Origin: Cyclobacteriaceae bacterium
GTDB lineage: Bacteria; Bacteroidota; Bacteroidia; Cytophagales; Cyclobacteriaceae
Direction of reading: 5' to 3'
Assembly: GCA_023151255.1 (NCBI GenBank)
Contig: JAKLJG010000001.1
Span: 28,196 to 92,195 of the forward strand
Length of the DNA: 64,000 bases
This document shows positions 1 to 8,732 of the stretch, piece after piece; positions within the stretch are counted from its first letter, which is position 1, and every line of letters begins with the position of its first letter. The position numbers and the translations under genes are program-made. The notes below the pieces were generated by a model. It had not been told where the DNA came from. It did not search any database and saw only the letters and a program-made list of their open reading frames with translations.

Positions 1-294
1 TCCTGTTGATTTAGTATTCAGGAGCCTACATTGGATTTCAGTTTTCTTGTAACGTTTTTCTTGTTGGCGCTTAAGCAGAAGATCCTGTGCAATATAATCG
101 TGTGTGTTCTCATCAACATGAAGCCAGCTTAAATCATAGCCTGCACACTTCAGGTAAGTTGGCGATTGTGGTGAGCAATCACCGGGCACATCGAATTTTT
201 TCCCGCAAATTATTACTGAGGTAATCCTGCTGAAATAGGCTACCAGAAGGAACGCGATAAAAACGCCAAGAAAGAAAATAGTACGAAAGGTCAT
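1..294 (-). CDS. Hypothetical membrane-anchored protein, cut by the window edge
   Basis: An open frame of 98 codons runs from an ATG at 294 to the left edge without a stop, so the C-terminus is missing. The first ~22 residues are one hydrophobic segment (MTFRTIFFLGVFIAFLLVAY), either a signal anchor or a signal peptide. A short cysteine-containing stretch follows (motifs IICGKKF, GDCSPQ, LKCAGYD), then a lysine/arginine-rich stretch near KRQQEKRYKKTE. I do not recognise a family. It is probably exported or anchored in the inner membrane with its body outside. It is transcribed in the same direction as hmgA, which lies upstream of it. Confidence 0.5.
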   Translation of the reverse strand, partial: MTFRTIFFLGVFIAFLLVAYFSRITSVIICGKKFDVPGDCSPQSPTYLKCAGYDLSWLHVDENTHDYIAQDLLLKRQQEKRYKKTEIQCRLLNTKSTG

Positions 295-341
295 GACGAT
301 ACTTTACACTTGATCCTGCCGGCAGGCGGCTGGTAATCTGC

Positions 342-1541
342 TTAAGGCGTGTTTACCTCATTAAACCCGTCATTTGGATTCACGTCTGTCCAGCTCATTG
401 GATAGTTCTTATCAAGAAATTCCAATGCATCGGTGGTGAGGTATAACGGTTTAAAGGTATCGATCATTACAGCCAGTTCATGAGTTTCTTTAGCGCCAAT
501 ACTTTTTTCCACCGTGCCGGGGTGCGGGCCGTGCGGCAATCCGCCAGGGTGCAACGTGAAGGATCCGCGCTCAATACCCCTGCGGCTCATAAAATTTCCT
601 TCGGCATAATACAATACTTCATCGCTGTCGATGTTGCTGTGGTTGTAAGGCGCGGGGATGGCCAGCGGGTGGTAATCGAACAGCCGCGGAACGAATGAAC
701 AGATCACAAAATTGTGTGCCTGGAAGGTTTGATGTATTGGCGGAGGCATGTGAATGCGACCGGTAATCGGTTCAAAGTCGTGGATGGAGAAGGCGTACGG
801 CCACAGGAAGCCGTCCCAGCCCACCAAATCCAGCGGACTGTAATCGTACACGTAGTGATGCAGGTAGCCCTGCTTTTTAATTTTCATCAGGAACTCACCC
901 TTGCTGGTGTCAGTGATCAGTTCGTGCGGAGGCCGGATATCGCGCTCGCAGTAGGGCGAATGTTCCAGCAACTGGCCCAGGTCATTGCGATAGCGCTTAA
1001 CTGTTTCAATCGGAGAGGCCGCTTCAACAATGAGCAGGCGCAGCGGGCCCTGTTCTTCAAACTCGAACTTATAAATTACCGTGCGGGGAATAACAACATA
1101 ATCGCCCTGCCGGATTTCCAGTTTACCGAATTGCGAAATGAGCACGCCTTTGCCATCATGGATAAAAATCACTTCATCGCCTTCGGCATTTTTGTAGAAA
1201 TAGTCCATTTTCCTTTTTCTCGGAGAGCAGATGGCAATGGAACAATCGGCATTCTTCAAAAGCACTTTGCGCGCATCCAGGTAATCTTCCCCGGTTGTGC
1301 CCACTTTCGATGTATTGAGGTGGGTCTGGCGGAGTCCGTAATCATCAACGATTTTCGGCCCGTATTTTACAGGGTCTTTCAGTTGCTTGATGCGGGTAGG
1401 CGGGTTGATATGGTACAGGTTGGAGTAAATACCGGAGAAGCCCTCGGAACTGACCAACTCTTCTTTGTATAAACTTCCATCGGGCTGGCGAAATTGGGTA
1501 TGGCGCTTGGGCGGGATGTTTCCCAGTTTGTGATAATACAT
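342..1541 (-). CDS. hmgA: Homogentisate 1,2-dioxygenase
   Basis: A 399-residue cupin-fold, iron-dependent dioxygenase that opens the ring of homogentisate to maleylacetoacetate in phenylalanine/tyrosine breakdown. The N-terminus (MYYHKLGNIPPKRHTQFR) and the C-terminal HGPHPG metal-site segment are typical. The length is slightly below the ~430 residues of animal enzymes and normal for Bacteroidota. It is cytosolic. No other tyrosine-catabolism gene is adjacent, so it looks like a single transcription unit. Plus-strand open frames over this gene are shadows. Confidence 0.93.
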   Translation of the reverse strand: MYYHKLGNIPPKRHTQFRQPDGSLYKEELVSSEGFSGIYSNLYHINPPTRIKQLKDPVKYGPKIVDDYGLRQTHLNTSKVGTTGEDYLDARKVLLKNADCSIAICSPRKRKMDYFYKNAEGDEVIFIHDGKGVLISQFGKLEIRQGDYVVIPRTVIYKFEFEEQGPLRLLIVEAASPIETVKRYRNDLGQLLEHSPYCERDIRPPHELITDTSKGEFLMKIKKQGYLHHYVYDYSPLDLVGWDGFLWPYAFSIHDFEPITGRIHMPPPIHQTFQAHNFVICSFVPRLFDYHPLAIPAPYNHSNIDSDEVLYYAEGNFMSRRGIERGSFTLHPGGLPHGPHPGTVEKSIGAKETHELAVMIDTFKPLYLTTDALEFLDKNYPMSWTDVNPNDGFNEVNTP

Positions 1542-1610
1542 AACACGGTAATTTAGTGAGGTTAAGTTACTAAAAATTTAACCTGGCCTTCGCTTGTTAT
1601 AAATGAGCCT

Positions 1611-3239
1611 TTACATGGCTGACCGATCCAACTCAGGAATGCGGTCGAACAGTTTTAAAGCCTGTAAAAATATTTCGTTGGTTTCATTCAGAATGGGGTA
1701 GAGACCCTTGTTGTTCCAGATTTTGCGGGCAATCTGGGCTTTTACATGAATCTGGAAAAGTTTCTTTTTGGCGTTCAGTTCGTTCAGGTCGGGCTTTACT
1801 TTATTGCGCTGGCCCACTTTTACCAGGTCGTTCAGCATCGGGTCGGTCACAACAAATTTTGTTAAGAAATGCTCGAATCCCTTTTTCTCCAACTCGGCCT
1901 TGTTTTTCTCGGCATAGGTGAATGTGTACTCCTGCAAGGAGGTGGAAGTGTACAGTTCATTCAAGTAATGGCTGTTCAGTGTGGTATCTAAGGGTACAAA
2001 GTAATCAGGCATAATGCCACCACCACCGTAAACGGTGCGGCCGTTGGCTGTGGTGTACTTCAGCGAATCGTTGAACTTGATGCTGTCGGCATGGAAGAAT
2101 TCACCTTTTTTATACCGTTCCATTATATCGAGCGCATACTCATCTTCATCGGTATAGGGTTTTTGAATGCTGCGCCCGCTGGGCGTGTAATAACGCGAAA
2201 TTGTCAGGCGCAGTTCAGAGCCATCACTTAAATCAAACGGATGTTGAACCAACCCTTTACCGAATGTTCTCCGGCCTACAATCAGAGCCCGATCATTATC
2301 CTGTAAGGCTCCGGCCAGAATTTCGGAGGCCGATGCGCTGCCTTCATTCACCAGGATGATCAGCGCTCCTTCTTCGAAGATGCCCCGCTTGGTTGAGGTG
2401 GCATTGGTGTTAAGCCGCTTGTCTTTGCCGTTGGTATAAACAATCTTCTTGCCTTCTTTCAGAAAATCATCAGCCATATCAATGGCCACATTCATGTAGC
2501 CACCCGGGTTACCCTGCAGGTCGAGCACCAGTTTCTTCATGCCGGCCTGCTGCAATTCGCTGAATGCTTTAGTGAATTCTTCGTAGGTAGTGGCCGCGAA
2601 ACGGCTTATTTTAATGTAGCCGGTTTCGGGGTCAACCATGTAGGCCACATCTACCGAATATTGTGGGATCTTATCGCGTATGATGGTAAACGTAAGTGGT
2701 TCGGTTACCCCACTGCGTTTAATGGTTACTTTCACTTCGGTACCCCGCGGGCCCTTCAACAATTTCATTACATCGGCATTGGTAATGCCGATGCCGGCCA
2801 CATTTTTCTGGTCCACTTCAATAATTTTATCGCCCGACCGGATACCCAGTGCTTCCGATGGGCCCCCGCTTAGCGGAGCAACTACCACGATGGTATCCTG
2901 AAAGACATTGAATTCAATGCCGATGCCGTCAAAGTTTCCGCGAAGGTCTTCGTTGGCGGCTATCCGGTCGGATGCCGAAATAAAAGCCGAATGCGGGTCG
3001 AGTTTAGTGAGCAAGTGCTTGATGGATTCATCCACCAGCTTGTCGGTTTTGATGTCATCCACGTATTTATCCTGGATGTAGGTAAGCACCTCGCGGAGTT
3101 TCTGTACATCCTTGCCCACATCGCCCGAAGGCTTACGGTAGCCAAAACTGGCGCCCAGAAAAATGCCGGCCGCCAGGCCAAAGAATAGAACAAACGGTAA
3201 TCGGATTTGATTGGGGGTGTTCTGAATGTTCTCGCTCAT
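1611..3239 (-). CDS. C-terminal processing peptidase, S41 family
   Basis: A 542-residue serine protease of the CtpA/Prc family that trims or degrades periplasmic proteins from their C-termini. An N-terminal membrane anchor (about residues 14-30) is followed by a helical segment, a PDZ domain (around residues 95-180, with the carboxylate-binding region near GGPSEALGIRSGDKI) and the S41 catalytic domain. The nucleophile lies in GSASASE and the catalytic lysine in GRRTFGKG. A C-terminal tail of about 150 residues follows, as in Bacteroidota CTPs. It acts in the periplasm. The divergent neighbour begins at 3370. Confidence 0.93.
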   Translation of the reverse strand: MSENIQNTPNQIRLPFVLFFGLAAGIFLGASFGYRKPSGDVGKDVQKLREVLTYIQDKYVDDIKTDKLVDESIKHLLTKLDPHSAFISASDRIAANEDLRGNFDGIGIEFNVFQDTIVVVAPLSGGPSEALGIRSGDKIIEVDQKNVAGIGITNADVMKLLKGPRGTEVKVTIKRSGVTEPLTFTIIRDKIPQYSVDVAYMVDPETGYIKISRFAATTYEEFTKAFSELQQAGMKKLVLDLQGNPGGYMNVAIDMADDFLKEGKKIVYTNGKDKRLNTNATSTKRGIFEEGALIILVNEGSASASEILAGALQDNDRALIVGRRTFGKGLVQHPFDLSDGSELRLTISRYYTPSGRSIQKPYTDEDEYALDIMERYKKGEFFHADSIKFNDSLKYTTANGRTVYGGGGIMPDYFVPLDTTLNSHYLNELYTSTSLQEYTFTYAEKNKAELEKKGFEHFLTKFVVTDPMLNDLVKVGQRNKVKPDLNELNAKKKLFQIHVKAQIARKIWNNKGLYPILNETNEIFLQALKLFDRIPELDRSAM

Positions 3240-3354
3240 AAAAATTTTACGATCATATCGGTAAACGACTTACAGGCCAAATAGTTTGCCTGTGCGCAAA
3301 AATGGTAAAAATCAATTGAACCGTATGGCATGTGCCTTTTTAACGGTGAATATC

Positions 3355-3362
3355 TATATTTG
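3355..3362 (+). promoter_or_regulatory. Bacteroidota -7 box upstream of the hemerythrin gene
   Basis: TATATTTG matches TAnnTTTG and ends 7 bases before the ATG at 3370, so the transcript would have almost no leader. An ATG further upstream at 3325 would fall before this promoter, which supports the start at 3370. A GGAGG at 3362-3366 also lies just before this ATG. Confidence 0.45.
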
Positions 3363-3369
3363 GAGGCGC

Positions 3370-4125
3370 ATGAGTACATCGGCATTATCGTTAAAACGAA
3401 TTTCACAGTTGGTGGAGGAAAATTATGTACATGCGTATGTGCTGTACTATTTCGGCATCCGGTTCGATGACTACCCGGAGCATACGTTGGAGAACGTATG
3501 CGCAGAAAGGGGTTTGAACCTGAAACAAGTGGTAAAAGAGTTGGAAAGCCCCGGATTACTTCGCGAAGAACAAGTACCCCTGGTTACATACCCTGTCGAT
3601 TTAATTATCGAATACCTGAAGCACGCGCATTTTATGTTCATTAAACATAAATTGCCCTACATTGCCAGGCTGGTAAACGATTTTAAGGCCGAGCATGATG
3701 ACTACCGCTTGGTAGAACGCGATTTAAAAGTGGTGTTCCCTCTTTTTGTTGAAGATTTTATTCATCACATCTACGAAGAAGAGGATACCCTCTTCCGGTA
3801 TATTCTTGCATTGGATCGCGCTTCAAAAGGAAAATATATCCCCACTCGCCTGTACTACCTTATCGAAAAGCATTCCGTGCAGAAGTTTGCCATAGAGCAT
3901 GAAGTGCACGATGACGAAATGGAGGGTATCCGCAGAATAACCAGCGATTACACGTTGCCTCCCCTTGCCCCCCTGCACGTAAAGGTTATTTACAACGAGT
4001 TAAAGGAATTTGAGAAGAGCCTGATTACCCACGCGCGCATTGAGAATGACATTCTCTTTCCTAAAGCGATGGCCCTTGAAGCCAAAGTGAAGCAGCAGTT
4101 CTTCGACAGCATTCGCTTTAACTGA
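3370..4125 (+). CDS. Hemerythrin-domain protein, Ric/DnrN-like
   Basis: A 251-residue protein related to the di-iron repair proteins Ric/ScdA/DnrN. The N-terminal ~80 residues contain a helical module (SQLVEENYVHAYVLYYFGI), without the ScdA_N cysteine motif. The rest is a four-helix hemerythrin-like domain with metal-ligand candidates in EYLKHAHFMFIKHKL, EDFIHHIYEEED, EHEVHDDEM and ITHARIENDILFP. The role is likely iron-sulfur repair or sensing of iron, oxygen or NO in the cytosol. I chose 3370 over the longer frame from 3286 because of the promoter and ribosome-binding site. The stop overlaps the ruvX start (TGATG), so the two are translationally coupled. Confidence 0.8.
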   Translation: MSTSALSLKRISQLVEENYVHAYVLYYFGIRFDDYPEHTLENVCAERGLNLKQVVKELESPGLLREEQVPLVTYPVDLIIEYLKHAHFMFIKHKLPYIARLVNDFKAEHDDYRLVERDLKVVFPLFVEDFIHHIYEEEDTLFRYILALDRASKGKYIPTRLYYLIEKHSVQKFAIEHEVHDDEMEGIRRITSDYTLPPLAPLHVKVIYNELKEFEKSLITHARIENDILFPKAMALEAKVKQQFFDSIRFN

Positions 4126-4538
4126 TGGGCAGAATCCTGGCCATTGACTACGGACTAAAACGCACTGGCCTGGCGGTTACCGATCCGTTGCGGATAATTG
4201 CTACTGCGTTGGAAACAGTTGCTACGGCCAATCTGCTTACCTACCTGAAAGCCTATTGTGATAAAGAGCCGGTAGATGCCTTTGTTATCGGCATGCCCAA
4301 AACACTCAGCAACCAGGATTCGGCCACCGCGCCAGAGGTTAGGAGGTTTATTCAAACACTTCGTACAGAGTTTCCCGTTATCCCAATACATCAGGTGGAC
4401 GAACGCTTCACCAGTTCAATGGCTCAACGGGCCATGATTGAAGGCGGGATGAAAAAGAAAGACAGACGGGTTAAAGGAAACGTAGATAAGATCAGCGCAG
4501 TGTTGATGTTGCAGGCGTTCATGAATTCAACCCGCTAA
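4125..4538 (+). CDS. ruvX: Putative pre-16S rRNA nuclease / Holliday-junction resolvase-like YqgF
   Basis: A 137-residue RNase H-fold protein of the YqgF/RuvX family, thought to trim the 5' end of 16S rRNA. Acidic catalytic residues are seen in the opening strand ILAIDYGLKRTG, in VIGMPKT and in the segment QVDERFTSSMAQ, with the final aspartate in NVDKISAVLML. The length is normal. It overlaps the preceding gene by one base (TGATG). Confidence 0.9.
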   Translation: MGRILAIDYGLKRTGLAVTDPLRIIATALETVATANLLTYLKAYCDKEPVDAFVIGMPKTLSNQDSATAPEVRRFIQTLRTEFPVIPIHQVDERFTSSMAQRAMIEGGMKKKDRRVKGNVDKISAVLMLQAFMNSTR

Positions 4539-4568
4539 CAAGCGTACTACAACCGTTTCAATATTTCG

Positions 4569-4576
4569 TACTTTTG
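4569..4576 (+). promoter_or_regulatory. Bacteroidota -7 box upstream of def
   Basis: TACTTTTG followed by CAGTC is the same arrangement found upstream of rplU, rplS and rpsP in this window. It lies 21 bases before the def ATG at 4598. An ATG-TAA start-stop pair at 4593-4598 overlaps the true start codon by one base. Confidence 0.5.
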
Positions 4577-4597
4577 CAGTCAGCTTAATAGTATGTA

Positions 4598-5167
4598 ATG
4601 ATTCACCCCATTGTTGTCTATGGCGACCCCGTACTGCGGCAGCGTGCGTGGGAGATAGAAAAAGGAGCCGACATTACCGAACTGGTTAACGATATGTTCG
4701 AAACCATGCATGCGGCTAACGGCATCGGACTGGCCGCTCCCCAGATTGGAAAAAGTGTGCGCCTGTTTGTGGTTGACGGCACCACCCTTAACAAAGATGC
4801 CGAGGAAGCCGAACCGGGTATGGAGAATTTCAAAATGGCTTTTATAAACCCGGTGATGCTCGAAGAACTGGGTACCCCCTGGGAATTTGAAGAGGGTTGT
4901 TTGAGCATTCCGAACATCCGAGAAAGGATTTCGCGTAAGGACACCGTGCGTATTCGTTATTATGATGAAAACTGGAACCTGAAGGAGGAAGAATACGATG
5001 GCATGAAAGCCCGCATCATCCAGCACGAGTACGATCATATTGAAGGAAAATTATTCATCGACTACTTGTCGCCATTAAAGAAACGCCTGCTGAAAGGAAA
5101 ACTGGGCGACATCAGCCGGGGTGAGGTGGATACGGAGTATCGCATTCTGGCACCACTAAAGAAGTAA
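4598..5167 (+). CDS. def: Peptide deformylase
   Basis: A 189-residue metallohydrolase that removes the formyl group from the N-terminal methionine of new proteins. All three signature motifs are present: GIGLAAPQIG, EEGCLSIP and QHEYDHIEG. The cysteine and two histidines bind the metal and the glutamate is catalytic. An insert near residues 65-80 (DAEEAEPGMENFK) is usual for Bacteroidota enzymes. The next gene starts 10 bases downstream, so they are likely co-transcribed. Confidence 0.96.
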   Translation: MIHPIVVYGDPVLRQRAWEIEKGADITELVNDMFETMHAANGIGLAAPQIGKSVRLFVVDGTTLNKDAEEAEPGMENFKMAFINPVMLEELGTPWEFEEGCLSIPNIRERISRKDTVRIRYYDENWNLKEEEYDGMKARIIQHEYDHIEGKLFIDYLSPLKKRLLKGKLGDISRGEVDTEYRILAPLKK

Positions 5168-5177
5168 TTCAGGTACG

Positions 5178-6320
5178 GTGAAACTTCAATCGCGCCTTCC
5201 CGATACAGAAACCTCCATCTTCGCCATCATGTCGAAGTTGGCAGTCGAGCAGGGTGCCATTAATCTCTCGCAAGGCTTTCCTGATTTTGCGGTTGATCCG
5301 GTATTGATTGACCTAATTCACCGGTTTATGAAGGAGGGTTACAATCAGTATGCACCCATGCCCGGAATGCCTGCCCTGCGTGCTGTTGTGGCTGATGTGA
5401 TTTCAAAAACCTACAACCGAACGATAAACGCTGAAACAGAAATTACCGTTACCGCAGGCGGAACACAGGCCTTGTTTGCCTCCATTGCCGCCTTCATCCA
5501 CCCGGGCGATGAAGTACTTGTGTTTGACCCGGCCTATGACTCGTACAATCCGGCCATCCGCCTCAATGGCGGAGTGCCCGTGCACATCAATCTTACTTAT
5601 CCTGATTTTTCGATTGACTGGGATCTGGTAAAATCAAAAATTACCCCGCGCACCCGTCTGATTATGATTAACACCCCGCACAACCCCAGCGGTGCGGTGC
5701 TTTCAGCAGCGGATTTACGTACACTGGAAGCCTTAGCGGACGAATATGATTTGATCGTGTTAAGCGATGAGGTATATGAGCGCATTATATTTGATGGCCT
5801 CCGGCACGAAAGCGTGTTGCATTACCCGAAATTGGCGGCACGCAGCGTGGCTGTGTTCTCGTTTGGCAAAACCTTTCATGCCACGGGCTGGAAGGTGGGC
5901 TACACCGTTGCCCCTGAGGAACTTACACGCGAAATCCGCAAGGCCCACCAATTCATCACCTTTTCGGTAAACACACCCGTGCAACTGGCGCTTGCCGAAT
6001 ACATGAAAGAGCCGCAGCATTACCTGAACCTGGGAACATTTTACCAGGCCAAACGCGATTATTTCCTGGAAGGAATAAAAGGATCATCCTTTGAGCCCAT
6101 CGCCTGCCATGGCTCATACTTTCAAACACTGTCGTACCGGTCGGTCTCTTCTTCCCCCGATCGGCAAATGGCCGAAGAACTAACGGTTAAACATAAGGTT
6201 GCTTCTATTCCGGTTTCTGTGTTTTATAACGACAAAACCGATAATGGCCTCCTGCGTTTTTGCTTCGCCAAGAATGAGCAAACGCTTGATAGGGCGATGG
6301 AAATCTTAAGAAAACTGTAA
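5178..6320 (+). CDS. PLP-dependent methionine/glutamine aminotransferase, YbdL-like
   Basis: A 380-residue fold-type I aminotransferase with a GTG start. The substrate loop NLSQGFPDF, the segment NTPHNPSG, the PLP-contacting DEVYERI and the Schiff-base lysine in SFGKTFHATGWKVG are all present. The closest known type is E. coli YbdL, which prefers methionine and aromatic amino acids. The next gene is an omega-amidase of the YafV type. In the known glutamine transaminase-omega-amidase pathway the two act in sequence: a 2-oxo acid such as the methionine precursor KMTB is aminated with glutamine, and the amidase removes the 2-oxoglutaramate. I infer a role in methionine salvage. Confidence 0.88.
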   Translation: MKLQSRLPDTETSIFAIMSKLAVEQGAINLSQGFPDFAVDPVLIDLIHRFMKEGYNQYAPMPGMPALRAVVADVISKTYNRTINAETEITVTAGGTQALFASIAAFIHPGDEVLVFDPAYDSYNPAIRLNGGVPVHINLTYPDFSIDWDLVKSKITPRTRLIMINTPHNPSGAVLSAADLRTLEALADEYDLIVLSDEVYERIIFDGLRHESVLHYPKLAARSVAVFSFGKTFHATGWKVGYTVAPEELTREIRKAHQFITFSVNTPVQLALAEYMKEPQHYLNLGTFYQAKRDYFLEGIKGSSFEPIACHGSYFQTLSYRSVSSSPDRQMAEELTVKHKVASIPVSVFYNDKTDNGLLRFCFAKNEQTLDRAMEILRKL

Positions 6321-6392
6321 TTTGATTGACGATTTTTCATTTCTGAGAATTTAATCATCAATCATCAATCATAAATCTTAAAACGCTTACCA

Positions 6393-7196
6393 TTGAACCA
6401 AAAACTGAAGATCACGCTCATCCAGTCTAACCTCTACTGGGAAGAGGTTGCATCCAACCTTTCTATGTTTGAGGAAAAAATCTGGGCCATCGGGCAGGAG
6501 ACCGATGTAATTGTTCTGCCCGAAATGTTTTCAACGGGTTTTACGATGAATGCGGCAAAACTGGCTGAGCCCATGAACATGACCACCTTTAAATGGATGA
6601 GACAGATGGCCGCCCAAACGCAGGCGCTGATGCTGGGCAGCTTTATTGTAAAAGAAAACAACAGTTACTACAACCGGCTGCTGTGGATGGAACCCAGCGG
6701 AAATTTCAAAACGTATGATAAACGCCACCTCTTTCGTATGGCCGATGAACATCAAACCTATTCAGCGGGTGATACGCGGTTAACGGCTGAGTGGAGGGGC
6801 TGGCGCATCTGCCCGCTGGTGTGCTACGATTTGCGCTTCCCGGTGTGGAGTCGAAACGGTTATGATAAAGCAGCTGGCCGCCTGGACTATGATGTACTGG
6901 TGTACGTGGCCAACTGGCCTTCGGCAAGGGTGGAAGCATGGGATGCGCTGCTCAAGGCGCGCGCCATTGAAAACCTCTGTTACACGGTGGGCGTAAACCG
7001 CACAGGCGATGACGGTAACGGCATACCTTACAACGGGCACTCTGCCTCGTATTCGCCAAAAGGGGAGACATTGTTTTTTGAAACGGAGAAGGAGGTAATC
7101 AAAACCATAGAACTCGATTTTGACATGCTACAATCCTACCGCGAAAAATTTCCGGCCTGGCGCGATGCGGATGAGTTTGAGGTGACAGAATTGTGA
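6393..7196 (+). CDS. Nitrilase-family omega-amidase, YafV-like
   Basis: A 267-residue carbon-nitrogen hydrolase with a TTG start. The Glu-Lys-Cys triad is visible as E44 (LPEMF), K110 (YDKRH) and C144 (VCYDLRFP). The sequence FRMADEHQTYSAG is characteristic of the YafV/Nit2 branch, which hydrolyses 2-oxoglutaramate or 2-oxosuccinamate. It lies 72 bases after the YbdL-like aminotransferase on the same strand, which supports the pathway assignment. Cytosolic. Confidence 0.88.
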   Translation: MNQKLKITLIQSNLYWEEVASNLSMFEEKIWAIGQETDVIVLPEMFSTGFTMNAAKLAEPMNMTTFKWMRQMAAQTQALMLGSFIVKENNSYYNRLLWMEPSGNFKTYDKRHLFRMADEHQTYSAGDTRLTAEWRGWRICPLVCYDLRFPVWSRNGYDKAAGRLDYDVLVYVANWPSARVEAWDALLKARAIENLCYTVGVNRTGDDGNGIPYNGHSASYSPKGETLFFETEKEVIKTIELDFDMLQSYREKFPAWRDADEFEVTEL

Positions 7197-7260
7197 ACAG
7201 TACTGTTCGCTTTTGTACAAGTAAGGAGGGGCCCGATCGAACAAAGAATTAATTCTATGG

Positions 7261-7770
7261 ATGTTTAAGTGTGTGGCACAATTTTTTAGCGATCACCGTG
7301 CAGAAATAAAACTGCTGCTTATGAACGGTATATTTTACGTTGCGCTGTTTGGTTTAGCAATTTCAGTAAAGGCATCTGCACAGCAACCGGATGAATTGTA
7401 CAAAAAAGTTGCTGCCCTCGATAGTATCGTTTTCACAGCGTTTAACAGGTGCGATCTTAAAACATTTGGTTCCATGTTTACAAAAGAACTGGAGTTTTAC
7501 CATGATAGGGGTGGGTTAACAGATTATTTGCATACAATTAATACCATCAAGGAAAATTGTGACCGCAAACTCGGACTTACGCGTACCCTTGTGCCCGGCA
7601 GCATGGAGGTTTATCCGATAGGTGAATATGGAGCGGTTCAGATCGCATCACACCGGTTTTGCCATGTTGAAAATGGCCGGGAAGATTGCGGAACATTTAA
7701 GTTTATCCATGTGTGGAAGAAAGACAAGGATACCTGGAAGATTTCAAGGGTGATCAGCTATGATCATTAA
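7261..7770 (+). CDS. Secreted SnoaL/DUF4440-like protein
   Basis: A 169-residue protein with an N-terminal export signal ending near KASAQQ and one NTF2-like domain (about residues 45-169) of the DUF4440 type. Typical residues are the pocket motif LYKKVAALDSIVFTAFNRCD and the closing strands with FKFIHVWKK and WKISRVISYDH. The function is unknown; related proteins bind small molecules or are divergent isomerases. An in-frame ATG at 7321 would give a shorter signal peptide that lacks the positive n-region, so the longer start is kept. Confidence 0.75.
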   Translation: MFKCVAQFFSDHRAEIKLLLMNGIFYVALFGLAISVKASAQQPDELYKKVAALDSIVFTAFNRCDLKTFGSMFTKELEFYHDRGGLTDYLHTINTIKENCDRKLGLTRTLVPGSMEVYPIGEYGAVQIASHRFCHVENGREDCGTFKFIHVWKKDKDTWKISRVISYDH

Positions 7771-7824
7771 GTTGTGATCAACCCCGCTTGTTAATTATTC
7801 AATACAAGTCCATTGAAGAGAAAA

Positions 7825-8658
7825 TTACTTTGAGTTGCTTAACCCAAGCTCCGCCAATACCGGCAAGTGGTCAGACGGGTAGTGTTTTCCATCGTTGTCG
7901 GTAATTACCTGGTAGTGGCGCAGTACCCATTCAGATGAGTAAAAGATGTGATCAATGGCTTTGCATTCCATAGCGCCTACTTCAAAGCCGCAGTAGGTGC
8001 CGGTGGCATCGTTTGTAGGTCTGGTATCGGTTAAGCCGTTGGCAATTTTCAGCAGGTGGGTGTAGGTTTCTTCCGTACGTTCACAATTAAAGTCTCCTGT
8101 AAGGAGTAGCGGCTGGCGTACTTGGTGCATCCCAGATAAATACCCTGCCAAAAGCACGGCACTGCCTATACGTGCTTGTTTACCAACATGGTCAAAGTGG
8201 GTGTTGGCAACCAAAAACTCTTGCTTTAGTTCTCTGTCATATAACCTGGCGCAGGTGGCAATTCGTGTAATGGCGGCATCCCATCCGATGGAGCCCACTT
8301 CGCCCGATGGAGAAAGCCAGATGGTTTCTGAATGTAAAACGCCAAACCGGCTGTTGCGGTAAAAAACAGCACTATACTCGCCTTTTTCTTTGCCATCATC
8401 GCGGCCTACACCTACGTAGGTGTAATCAGGCAATACGCGAGTTAAATCTTCAAGCTGATGGTGCAAGGCCTCCTGAATGCCGATTAGGTCAGGGCCGTAC
8501 TTTTGGATAACGTGCGCTACTTTTTGAATGCGGTTTGGCCATGCATTCTCGCCATCACCCGGGTTATCAAACCGGATGTTGTACGACATAACCTTAACGG
8601 ATTGAGCTTCCGCCATTGGACAACCTCCAATCAATAAAAGTATAATCAATTTACGCAT
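7825..8658 (-). CDS. Secreted endonuclease/exonuclease/phosphatase-family hydrolase
   Basis: A 277-residue EEP-fold metal-dependent hydrolase with a signal sequence (MRKLIILLLIGGCPMAEAQS). Conserved motifs in order are SYNIRFDN, IGIQEALHHQ, NTHFDHVG, LTGDFNC, DHIFYSS and SDHLPV. This branch is common in Bacteroidota and includes sphingomyelinase-like and sugar-phosphate phosphatase-like enzymes. The substrate cannot be read from sequence. It is periplasmic or extracellular. Confidence 0.88.
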   Translation of the reverse strand: MRKLIILLLIGGCPMAEAQSVKVMSYNIRFDNPGDGENAWPNRIQKVAHVIQKYGPDLIGIQEALHHQLEDLTRVLPDYTYVGVGRDDGKEKGEYSAVFYRNSRFGVLHSETIWLSPSGEVGSIGWDAAITRIATCARLYDRELKQEFLVANTHFDHVGKQARIGSAVLLAGYLSGMHQVRQPLLLTGDFNCERTEETYTHLLKIANGLTDTRPTNDATGTYCGFEVGAMECKAIDHIFYSSEWVLRHYQVITDNDGKHYPSDHLPVLAELGLSNSK

Positions 8659-8732
8659 ATTACCGCTGGTGGATATGCCGCCCTGCCGGAAGATAATAAT
8701 TATAATTTAGAGTAGAATTAGCCCGATATACT

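Noticed and set aside
714..1472. 252-residue plus-strand open frame
   Set aside because: It lies entirely within hmgA on the opposite strand; the minus-strand protein is clearly homogentisate dioxygenase.
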